Assembly (NCBI GenBank): GCA_965178125.1
Contig: OZ237766.1
Coordinates: forward strand, 620,001-684,000
DNA: 64,000 nt
Source: Bilabrum cf. latius
Taxonomy: Eukaryota; Bigyra: Bicosoecida; Bigyra; Bicosoecida
Reading direction: 5' to 3'
Shown one piece after another: positions 46,458 to 56,300 of this stretch (positions within the stretch are counted from its first letter, which is position 1; every line of letters begins with the position of its first letter). A model generated the notes under the pieces. It was not told the DNA's origin. It made no database searches and saw nothing but the letters and a program-made list of their open reading frames with translations. The position numbers and the translations under genes were made by a program.

Positions 46458-46589
46458 ATGATGGTAACGGTATGCCTTCTTGGCCTACTCGCAAGTTGCC
46501 TAGGCAGTGGCGCAGCAAGGCAAGCAGCCCTCCGCCGAAACAGGCACGACCAGCTGTTTGGACCTAGACCGGCGCTACCATGCCCATGA
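46458..46589 (+). pseudogene. truncated 5' end of secreted-protein gene, array spacer 3/4
   Basis: Signal-peptide start (MMVTVCLLGLLASCLGSG) in the same frame as the intact gene up to the unit junction. The frame then ends at TGA in the ankyrin-gene 3' flank, giving a possible 43-codon secreted peptide. Confidence 0.72.
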
Positions 46590-46597
46590 CACACTCA

Positions 46598-47956
46598 TCA
46601 CGCCTCTGGCAGGTCCTCGCACAGCATCAGAGGATCCTCACGGATCTCCCCCAGCACACCCAACGCATCCCCCACAGCCACCTCCCAGCAGCCCCTCCCG
46701 CCGCCATCCCGCCGCTTCAGGTACCAGTCCGCATCCCGCACGCCGTGCGCCAGTGCCAGCACGCACTCCCCATGGCCTCCAGCACACGCAGCTGTCAGCG
46801 CGTTCCAGCCCGCCCCATCCACTGCCTCGTGCCCCCCCGCCAGCCTGCCCAGCCTCAGCCGCTTGCCCAGCTCCATGGGCCTGCCCTCGCTGGCCATCTG
46901 CATCACCAAGCCCGCGTCCCTGTGCGCATCATGGGCGTGTCTCCAGTGCAGCATGTGTCTCATCCTGCGCCTGAACGGGTTGTAGTACTGCACGCCCCTG
47001 AGCTCTCGCGGGTCCGAATCCCGGAAGAGCGCCTCGAGCAGCCTGGGCGGGTCATAGCCGTGCTTTCGGATCGCCTCAATCAGAACCGCCACGGATGATA
47101 AGGGTCTGTAGTGTCTTCTTGCCATCATTTCCTGCACCCACTGCAATGTACTTATCATGAACTCTGTTGGGCACAGTCCCTCCTCTCGCTTCAACCCAGA
47201 GTGGAGGATGGCAGCCATCTGCAGAGGAGTACCGTATACATTCCAATGCTCGGGCCATGCCCGTAGGGAAGCGCGAATTGCTATTGAGATCAAACGCGAA
47301 TCTATGAAACCATCCTGCGATGGCAGATCAATTCATGACAACACAGTATAGCTGTCTTCGCGCCACACAAATCCATCAATTTCGACTGGCGGCGCGCCTC
47401 GTACACTACAGAGCCAAGCTTACATGGACATGGAGACGATATTTCCTCTTCATGAACAGATGCAGCTCTAGGGTTCGCAAAAGATACCGGCTGCGCATAG
47501 TGTGGTTCGAGTACGCATTGCTGCGTTCATCAGACCTTTCGGCCTTGCAGTCAGTGGTTGCATCTCCATCCGCTCGAGCCTGGACGTTTGCCTGGTGCTT
47601 CCTAGATTCTACGAGGTGCTACGAATTCAAGGCGAGCTCGTGCATGGCTTTCGGACAGGTGTTGCCGAGACGGTACTGGATCAGCTCCCTGTCGACATAC
47701 TCCCTATTCTGCGGCAGAGCTCCTGATTTTGTACGTCATCAAATTGTATCCTATGCCACTGCACTGGATAGAATCCTACCTGTAAACTCACAGTGTCCGC
47801 CACAATCAGGCGTGAAATAGGTCGTGAGCAAACTGCAACTGCGTCGGAGCATGCTTCCAGACGTAGTCTAGCGCAGTCTCGACCGCTGGATCGAAGCAGA
47901 GCCTGCACAGTAGTATACAGTATCTCCTGGTCGGTCCTATCAGACGAGTAATCCAT
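46598..47956 (-). CDS. ankyrin-like protein, array copy 4
   Basis: Exons 47956-47792, 47708-47424 and 47314-46598; 388 aa. The exon 3 protein is identical to that of copy 7, although the two are 4.9 kb apart and separated by more divergent copies, which points to gene conversion or a block duplication. Confidence 0.78.
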
Positions 47957-48093
47957 GGTTCTGGTGACGATTCCAGACGAACCCACTTGCGACCAGGTAC
48001 GATGAAGCGACCGCCACTAGGCCTTGTGGGCCGCACAGCAGAATCTTGTCACTTTCAGGGTTCGATTGAAGCCTCCAGGAGTCGGCAGTCATC

Positions 48094-48223
48094 ATGATGG
48101 TAACGGTATGCCTTCTTGGCCTACTCGCGTGTTGCCTAGCCAATGGCGCAGCAAAGCAAGCCCCCTCCGCCGAAACAGGCACGACCTGCTGTTTGGACCT
48201 AGACCGGCGCTACCATGCCCATG
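48094..48223 (+). pseudogene. truncated 5' end of secreted-protein gene, array spacer 4/5
   Basis: As at 44811; frame-shifted variant of the truncated signal-peptide start. Confidence 0.75.
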
Positions 48224-48232
48224 ACACACTCG

Positions 48233-49591
48233 TCACGCCTCTGGCAGGTCCTCGCACAGCATCAGAGGATCCTCTCGGATCTCCCCCAGCACACCCACCG
48301 CACCCCCCACAGCCACCTCCCAGCAGCCCCTCCCGCCGCCATCCCGCCGCTTCAGGTACCAGTCCGCATCCCGCACGCCGTGCGCCAGTGCCAGCACGCA
48401 CTCCCCATGGCCTCCAGCACACGCAGCTGTCAGCGCGTTCCAGCCCGCCCCATCCACGGATTCGTGCCCGCCAGCCAGCCTGCCCAGCCTCAGCCGCTTG
48501 CCCAGCTCCATGGGCCTGCCCTCGCTGGCCATCTGCATCACCAAGCCCGCGTCCCTGTGCGCGTCATGGGCGTGTCTCCAGTGCAGCATGTGTCTCATCC
48601 TGCGCCTGAACGGGTTGTAGTACTGCACGCCCCTGAGCTCACGCGGGTCCGAATCCCGGAAGAGCGCCTCGAGCAGCCTAGGCGGGTCATAGCCGTGCTT
48701 CCGGATCGCCTCAATCAGAACCGCCACGGATGATAAGGGTCTGTAGTGTCTTCTTGCCATCATTTCCTGCACCCACTGCAATGTAGATATCATGTAGTCT
48801 GTTGGGCACAGTCCCTCCTCTCGCTTCAACCCAGAGTGGAGGATGGCAGCCATCTGCAGAGGAGTACCGTATACATTCCAATGCTCGGGCCATGCCCGTA
48901 GGGAAGCGCGAATTGCTATTGAGATCAAACGCGAATCTATGAAACCATCCTGCGATCGCAGATCAACTCATGACAACACAGTATAGCTGTCTTCGCGCCA
49001 CACAAATCCATCAATTTCGACTGGCGGCGCGACTCGTACACTACAGAGCCAAGCTTACATGGACATGGAGACGATATTTCCTCTTCATGAACAGATGCAG
49101 CTCTAGGGTTCGCAAAAGATACCGGCTGCGCATAGTGTGGTTCGAGTACGCATTGCTGCGTTCATCGGACCTTTCGGCCTTGCAGTCAGTGGTTGCATCT
49201 CCATCCCCTCGAGCCTGGACGTTTGCCTGGTGCTTCCTAGATTCTACGAGGTGCTACGAATTCAAGGCGAGCTCGTGCATGGCCTTCGGACAGGTGTTGC
49301 CGAGACGGTACTGGATCAGCTCCCTGTCGACATACTCCCTATTCTGCGGCAGAGCTCCTGATTTTGTACGTCATCAAATTGTAGTCTATGCCACTGCACT
49401 GGATGGAATCCCACATGTAAACTCACAGTGTCCGCCACAATCAGGCGTGAAATAGGTCGTGAGCAAACTGCAACCGCGTCGGAGCATGCTTCCAGACGTA
49501 GTCTAGCGCAGTCTCGACCGCTGGATCGAAGCAGAGCCTAGACAGTAGTATACAGTATCTCCTGGACGGTCCTATCTGACGAGTAATCCAT
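48233..49591 (-). CDS. ankyrin-like protein, array copy 5
   Basis: Exons 49591-49427, 49343-49059 and 48949-48233; 388 aa. It has the ISIAIR-type exon 3 start combined with GGHESVDGAG, a mixture of the variants seen separately in copies 2/4 and 3/8. Confidence 0.78.
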
Positions 49592-49728
49592 GGTTCTGGT
49601 GACGATTCCAGACGAACCCACTTGCGACCAGGTACGATGAAGCGACCGCCACTAGGCCTTGTGGGCCGCACAGCAGAATCTTGTCACTTTCAGGGTTCGA
49701 TTGAAGCCTCCAGGAGTCGGAAGTCATC

Positions 49729-49860
49729 ATGATGGTAACGGGATGCCTTCTTGGCCTACTCGCAAGTTGCCTAGGCAGTGGCGCAGCAAGGCAAGCAGCC
49801 CTCCGCCGAAAAAGGCACGACCAGCTGTTTGGACCTAGACCGGCGCTACCACGCCCATGA
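49729..49860 (+). pseudogene. truncated 5' end of secreted-protein gene, array spacer 5/6
   Basis: As at 46458 (ASCLGSG variant), cut off at the unit junction; one base change alters the early codons (ACGGGATGCC). Confidence 0.72.
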
Positions 49861-49868
49861 CACACTCG

Positions 49869-51227
49869 TCACACCTCTGGAAGATCCTCGCACAGCATCA
49901 GAGGATCCTCACGGATCTCCCCCAGCACACCCAACGCATCCCCCACAGCCACCTCCCAGCAGCCCCTCCCGCCGCCATCCCGCCGCTTCAGGTACCAGTC
50001 CGCATCCCGCACGCCGTGCGCCAGTGCCAGCACGCACTCCCCATGGCCTCCAGAACATGCAGCTGTCAGCGCGTTCCAGCCCGCCCCATCCACGGATTCG
50101 TGCCCGCCAGCCAGCCTGCCCAGCCTCAGCCGCTTGCCCAGCTCCATGGGCCTGCCCTCGCTGGCCATCTGCATCACCATGCCCGCGTCCCTGTGCGCGT
50201 CATGGGCGTGTCTCCAGTGCAGCATGTGTCTCATCCTGCGCCTGAACGGGTTGTAGTACTGCACGCCCCTGAGCTCACGCGGGTCCGAATCCCGGAAGAG
50301 CGCATCGAGCAGCTTGGGCGGGTCATAGCCGTGCTTTCGGATCGCCTCAATCAGAACAGCCACGGATGATAGGGGTCTGTAGTGTCGTCTTGCCATCATT
50401 TTCTGCACCCACTGCAATGTAGATATCATGTAGTCTGTTGGGCACAGTCCCTCCTCTCGCTGCAACCCAGAGTGGAGGATGGCAGCCATCTGCAGAGGAG
50501 TACCGTATACATTCCAATGCTCGGGCCATGCCCGAAGGGAAGCGCTCAATGCTGTAACGATCAAGCTTCCATCCATGAAACCATCCTGCGATGGCAGATC
50601 AACTCATGACAACACAGTATAGCTGTCTTCGCGCCACACAAACCCATTCATTTCGACCGGCGCCGCGACTCGTACACTACAGAGCCAAGCTTACGTGGAC
50701 ATGGAGACGATATTTCCTCTTCATGAACAGATGCAGCTCAAGGGTTCGCAAAAGGTACCGGCTGCGCATGGTGTGGTTCGAGTACGCATTGCTGCTTTCA
50801 TCAGACCTTTCGGCCTTGCAGTCAGTGGTTGAATCTCCATCCGCTCGGGCCTGGACGTTTGCCTGGTACCTCTTAGATTCTACGAGGTGCTACGAATTCA
50901 AGGCGAGCTCGTGCATGGCTTTCGGACAGGTGTTGCCGAGACGGTACTGGATCAGCTCCCTGTCGACATACTCCCGATTCTGCGGCAAAGCTCCTGATTT
51001 TGTACGTCATGAAATTGTAGTCTATGCCACTGCACTGGATAGAATCCCACATGTAAACTCACAGTGTCCGCCACAATCAGGCGTGAAATAGGTCGTGAGC
51101 AAACTGCAACTGCGTCGGAGCATGCTTCCAGACGTAGTCTAGTGCAGTCTCGACCGCTGGATCGAAGCAGAGCCTGCACAGTAGTATACAGTATCTCCTG
51201 GTCGGTCCTATCTGACGAGTAATCCAT
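49869..51227 (-). CDS. ankyrin-like protein, array copy 6
   Basis: Exons 51227-51063, 50979-50695 and 50585-49869; 388 aa. This is the most divergent copy: exon 2 has ESKRYQANVQA where the others have ESRKHQAKVQA or ESRKHQANVQA, and exon 3 has CSGGHGEC and AHRDAGMVMQ. All frames and splice sites are kept, which suggests function. Confidence 0.78.
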
Positions 51228-51364
51228 GGTTCTGGTGACGATTCCAGACGAACCCACTTGCGACCAGGTACGATGAAGCGACCGCCACTAGGCCTTGTGG
51301 GCCGCACAGCAGAATCTTGTCATTTTCAGGGTTCGATTGAAGCCTCCAGGAGTCGGCAGTCATC

Positions 51365-51496
51365 ATGATGGTAACGGTATGCCTTCTTGGCCTACTCGCA
51401 AGTTGCCTAGGCAGTGGCGCAGCAAGGCAAGCAGCCCTCCGCCGAAACAGGCACGACCAGCTGTTTGGACCTAGACCGGCGCTACCATGCCCATGA
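51365..51496 (+). pseudogene. truncated 5' end of secreted-protein gene, array spacer 6/7
   Basis: As at 46458 (ASCLGSG variant), cut off at the unit junction. Confidence 0.72.
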
Positions 51497-51504
51497 CACA
51501 CTCA

Positions 51505-52863
51505 TCACGCCTCTGGCAGGTCCTCGCACAGCATCAGAGGATCCTCACGGATCTCCCCCAGCACACCCAACGCATCCCCCACAGCCACCTCCCAGCAGCC
51601 CCTCCCGCCGCCATCCCGCCGCTTCAGGTACCAGTCCGCATCCCGCACGCCGTGCGCCAGTGCCAGCACGCACTCCCCATGGCCTCCAGCACACGCAGCT
51701 GTCAGCGCGTTCCAGCCCGCCCCATCCACTGCCTCGTGCCCCCCCGCCAGCCTGCCCAGCCTCAGCCGCTTGCCCAGCTCCATGGGCCTGCCCTCGCTGG
51801 CCATCTGCATCACCAAGCCCGCGTCCCTGTGCGCATCATGGGCGTGTCTCCAGTGCAGCATGTGTCTCATCCTGCGCCTGAACGGGTTGTAGTACTGCAC
51901 GCCCCTGAGCTCTCGCGGGTCCGAATCCCGGAAGAGCGCCTCGAGCAGCCTGGGCGGGTCATAGCCGTGCTTTCGGATCGCCTCAATCAGAACCGCCACG
52001 GATGATAAGGGTCTGTAGTGTCTTCTTGCCATCATTTCCTGCACCCACTGCAATGTACTTATCATGAACTCTGTTGGGCACAGTCCCTCCTCTCGCTTCA
52101 ACCCAGAGTGGAGGATGGCAGCCATCTGCAGAGGAGTACCGTATACATTCCAATGCTCGGGCCATGCCCGTAGGGAAGCGCGAATTGCTATTGAGATCAA
52201 ACGCGAATCTATGAAACCATCCTGCGATGGCAGATCAATTCATGACGACACAGTATAGCTGTCTTCGCGCCACACAAATCCATCAATTTCGACTGGCGGC
52301 GCGCCTCGTACACTACAGAGCCAAGCTTACATGGACATGGAGACGATATTTCCTCTTCATGAACAGATGCAGCTCTAGGGTTCGCAAAAGATACCGGCTG
52401 CGCATAGTGTGGTTCGAGTACGCATTGCTGCGTTCATCAGACCTTTCGGCCTTGCAGTCAGTGGTTGCATCTCCATCCGCTCGAGCCTGGACGTTTGCCT
52501 GGTGCTTCCTAGATTCTACGAGGTGCTACGAATTCAAGGCGAGCTCGTGCATGGCTTTCGGACAGGTGTTGCCGAGACGGTACTGGATCAGCTCCCTGTC
52601 GACATACTCCCGATTCTGCGGCAGAGCTCCTGATTTTGTACGTCATCAAATTGTATCCTATGCCACTGCACTGGATAGAATCCCACATGTAAACTCACAG
52701 TGTCCGCCACAATCAGGCGTGAAATAGGTCGTGAGCAAACTGCAACTGCGTCGGAGCATGCTTCCAGACGTAGTCTAGCGCAGTCTCGACCGCTTGATCG
52801 AAGCAGTGCATGCACAGTAGTATACAGTATCTCCTGGTCGGTCCTATCTGACGAGTAATCCAT
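51505..52863 (-). CDS. ankyrin-like protein, array copy 7
   Basis: Exons 52863-52699, 52615-52331 and 52221-51505; 388 aa. Exon 3 is identical in protein to copy 4; exon 1 carries TTVHALL in place of TTVQALL and other private changes. Confidence 0.78.
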
Positions 52864-53000
52864 GGTTCTGGTGACGATTCCAGACGAACCCACTTGCGAC
52901 CAGGTACGATGAAGCGACCGCCACTAGGCCTTGTGGGCCGCACAGCAGAATCTAGTCACTTTCAGGGTTCGATTGAAGCCTCCAGGAGTCGGCAGTCATC

Positions 53001-53130
53001 ATGATGGTAACGGTATGCCTTCTTGGCCTACTCGCGTGTTGCCTAGCCAATGGCGCAGCAAAGCAAGCCCCCTCCGCCGAAACAGGCACGACCTGCTGTT
53101 TGGACCTAGACCGGCGCTACCATGCCCATG
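53001..53130 (+). pseudogene. truncated 5' end of secreted-protein gene, array spacer 7/8
   Basis: As at 44811; frame-shifted variant of the truncated signal-peptide start. Confidence 0.75.
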
Positions 53131-53139
53131 ACACACTCG

Positions 53140-54510
53140 TCACGCCTCTGGCAGGTCCTCGCACAGCATCAGAGGATCCTCTCGGATCTCCCCCAGCACA
53201 CCCAACGCATCCCCCACAGCCACCTCCCAGCAGCCCCTCCCGCCGCCATCCCGCCGCTTCAGGTACCAGTCCGCATCCCGCACGCCGTGCGCCAGTGCCA
53301 GCACGCACTCACCATGGCCTCCAGCACATGCAGCTGTCAGCGCGTTCCAGCCCGCCCCATCCACGGATTCGTGCCCCCCAGCCAGCCTGCCCAGCCTCAG
53401 CCGCTTGCCCAGCTCCATGGGCCTGCCCTCGCTGGCCATCTGCATCACCAAGCCCGCGTCCCTGTGCGCGTCATGGGCGTGTCTCCAGTGCAGCATGTGT
53501 CTCATCCTGCGCCTGAACGGGTTGTAGTACTGCACGCCCCTGAGCTCACGCGGGTCCGAATCCCGGAAGAGCGCCTCGAGCAGCTTGGGCGGATCATAGC
53601 CGTGCTTTCGGGTCGCCTCAATCAGAACCGCCACGGATGATAGGGGTCTGTAGTGTTCTCTTGCCATCAATTCCTGCACCCACTGCAATGTACTTATCAT
53701 GTAGTCTGTTGGGCACAGTCCCTCCTCTCGCTTCAACCCAGAGTGGAGGATGGCAGCCATCTGCAGAGGAGTACCGTATACATTCCAATGCTCGGGCCAT
53801 GCCCGTAAGGAAGCGCTCAATGATGTAACGATCAAGCTCCCATCCATGAAACCATCCTGCGATCACAGATCAACTCATGACAACACAGTATAGCCGTCTT
53901 CGCGCCACACAAATCCATCAATTTCGACTGGCGGCGCGCCTCGTACACTACAAAGCCAAGCTTACGTGGACATGGAGACGATATTTCCTCTTCATGAATA
54001 GATACAGCTCAAGGGTTCGCAAAAGATACCGGCTGCGCATAGTGTGGTTCGAGTACGCATTGTTGCGTTCATCGGACCTTTCGGCCTTGCAGTCAGTGGT
54101 TGTATCTCCATCCGCTCGAGCCTGGACGTTTGCCTGGTGCTTCCTAGATTCTACGAGGTGCTACGAATTCAAGGCGAGCTCGTGCATGGCCTTCGGACAG
54201 GTGTTGCCGAGACGGTACTGGATCAGCTCCCTGTCGACATACTCCCTATTCTGCGGCAGAGCTCCTGATTTTGTACGTCATCAACTGTGTGTGACAGTTG
54301 TAGTCTATGCCACTGCACTAGATAGAATCCTACAGGTAAACTCACAGTGTCCGCCACAATCAGGCGTGAAATAGGTCGTGAGCAAACTGCAACTGCGTCG
54401 GAGCATGCTTCCAGACGTAGTCTAGTGCAGTCTCGACCGCTTGATCGAAGCAGAGCCTAGACAGTAGTATACAGTATCTCCTGGTCGGTCCTATCTGACG
54501 AGTAATCCAT
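53140..54510 (-). CDS. ankyrin-like protein, array copy 8
   Basis: Exons 54510-54346, 54250-53966 and 53856-53140; 388 aa. It is the copy next to the intact secreted-protein gene, so it marks the ancestral divergent arrangement. It shares MAREHYRPL and the long intron 1 with copy 3. Confidence 0.78.
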
Positions 54511-54647
54511 GGTTCTGGTGACAATTCCAGACGAACCCACTTGCGACCAGGTACGATGAAGCGACCGCCACTAGGCCTTGTGGGCCGCACAGCAGAATCT
54601 AGTCACTTTCAGGGTTCGATTGAAGCCTCCAGGAGTCGGCAGTCATC
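54511..54647. promoter_or_regulatory. divergent promoter region shared by array gene and secreted-protein gene
   Basis: 137 bp between the ATG of array copy 8 (minus) and the ATG of the intact secreted protein (plus). The same ~135-bp sequence, nearly unchanged, precedes all array genes, so each copy probably kept its own promoter. Confidence 0.55.
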
Positions 54648-56105
54648 ATGATGGTAACGGTATGCCTTCTTGGCCTACTCGCGTGTTGCCTAGGCAGTGG
54701 CGCAGCAAAGCAAGCAGCCCTCCGCCGAAACAGGCACCGGGCCGACCACACGTCTCAGCAACAGGCTGGGCGACCTCTCAACGGGAAATTCACGGCAGAT
54801 GAAACGCAACCTTCTGTCAAAGGCGATTTTGATACGAAATAGGCTCGTGATGCCATGTTCACAAGCTTGACAGTGCACGTGGAGGACTCAGGAGCCATGA
54901 TACTCGAAGGTGACGGTACCTTCCTCGACAATACCGTTAACGAGGCCTATGATGGTAAAATTCGAATCAGAGCAGCTCCAAATGGGAAACAAATCAATGC
55001 GGCAGTGCATGTGCTGCTCAGTGCTACGCGTAGGCTCCATCCAGATGCAGTACAGGCCCATGGTGAGTGTGACGGCGATGCGACAGCCGAGCCCCGAGAT
55101 TCCTTCTGAAGCCGATCATGAGCCTTGCGATGAACCAGTGCTATTCATCACTTCTACGCTATCCCCAATGCTGCAGGCGATGATATGAGTCAAGGTGTTC
55201 TAGCCCTTGCTCGCTTGAGCGCAGCCAATCAGCTAGGACAGCCACTCTCAGTACGCACTCAGACTCTCATGAACCAGGCAGGAGCGAATGCCTTGTGCTT
55301 GACCATACTGGATAAAGGCACAAAGCCGCATGCGCTAGCCGTCCAGGCGATGGCGCAGCAAATCATGCCTTCCCAATGGCCAGCAGGGGACATCTTCGAA
55401 GTTAAGCAGGGGGAATCAATTAGGCGCACCTGGGTCGAGTCAATTTCCAATACGATCGCAGCCTCGGCTCCAGAAAATGCTGCTACAAGGGCGTGGGTGG
55501 ACTGCGTCAAACTTGCAACCTTCACTAGGCCGGAAAGGTGGATGCTAGGTCTTTGGAGAGTTGTGATCTCCGACTGGATGTTCACTGGTTCTCATGCCGC
55601 GCCAACGTCACCAACGGAGAGGGCATTGGTCCAGCTCAACCACCATATGGTCAAAACCGCTGTTGACAGCAACCTCGCCGAAGTTGCAGCATGGGGTGCC
55701 GCTTTCCCGCACCTCGGTCCGCATGCAGATCCCTCCAGAGTCGGTGATCCCAACCCCGAGATCGTCGGGCATCCGCACGGAGCCCGTGTAGCCCCAGGAG
55801 GCGCCGGCCAAGCCATGGGTGGTGGAGCTGGTCCCCAAATTGAGGTCCCTGCCGAGGCCGGCGCGATCCAGGCGATGCCTGTGACACCCGAAGCCGACAC
55901 CACCGGTGAGGACGAAGGCGAAGCTCCGATGTCCCCCTCACGCAGCGCGGCAATGCATGATAGCAGCGAATCCGAGGGTGAAGGAGACTCATCTGCTGAA
56001 GACGCCCCGGACAAGCATGATGAGATGCGCGGCGACAGCGAAGCCGAGGACCCAGGTGAGGAGGGTGACAAGGGCGGCCACGGCAGCTCGGCGATGGAGA
56101 CCTGA
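54648..56105 (+). CDS. predicted secreted protein of unknown family, two exons
   Basis: Exon 1 is 54648-55062 and exon 2 is 55177-56105; the 114-bp intron (GTGAGT...CTGCAG) joins QAHG to DDMSQG in phase. The product is 447 aa and ends in TGA; TAG 54840-54842 is read as Gln. The N-terminus is a clear signal peptide (MMVTVCLLGLLACCLGSGAA, cleavage likely after the Ala-rich end). The middle is mixed alpha/beta with no family I recognise (for example LARLSAANQLGQPL, FTRPERWMLGLWRVVISDW). The C-terminal ~110 residues are acidic and disordered (SSESEGEGDSSAEDAPDKHD). It is divergent from array gene copy 8, and its 5' end was copied along with that gene in the array. Confidence 0.75.
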
Positions 56106-56300
56106 CGCGTTCTAGAACCAGCCTTACCGCTGCCGTAAAGCTACGTAGGACAATGATGTTTTCTACATGCTGGAGGGTACTCCACACGAGATTGGCTTCG
56201 CTTGCCACTGCTTTGACTTCGGGGTCAGATTACCTCGGGAGTTTTTCTTGCTGGACGGCTACCTCGAGGCAGCGGCGGTGTGATTTGCTTTGTTTACTAG
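56106..56300. other. spacer between secreted-protein gene and transposon copy 2
   Basis: 195 bp with no gene seen. It ends in CTAG (56297-56300), the left target-site duplication of the transposon. Confidence 0.6.

Larger units (their letters stand above)
41617..54737. repeat. tandem array, eight ~1.64-kb gene-bearing units
   Basis: Eight head-to-tail units with spacings of 1635-1648 bp. Each holds a complete minus-strand ankyrin-like gene, a ~135-bp upstream region and, on the plus strand, the first codons of the secreted-protein gene whose intact form begins at 54648. Junctions fall just after GCCGAAACAGGCAC, where array copies jump to the gene-3' flank (GACC...GGACCTAGACCGG) but the last copy continues into the real gene at 54738. 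So the array arose by tandem duplication between the 3' side of the ankyrin gene and codon ~30 of its divergent neighbour. Length variation comes mainly from a 12-bp indel in intron 1. Confidence 0.93.

Noticed and set aside
41656-50245. Plus-strand frames of 155-172 codons repeated in each array unit
   Set aside because: They lie antisense to exon 3 of the array gene, are Pro/His-rich and show no domain. Their recurrence only reflects the tandem duplication.
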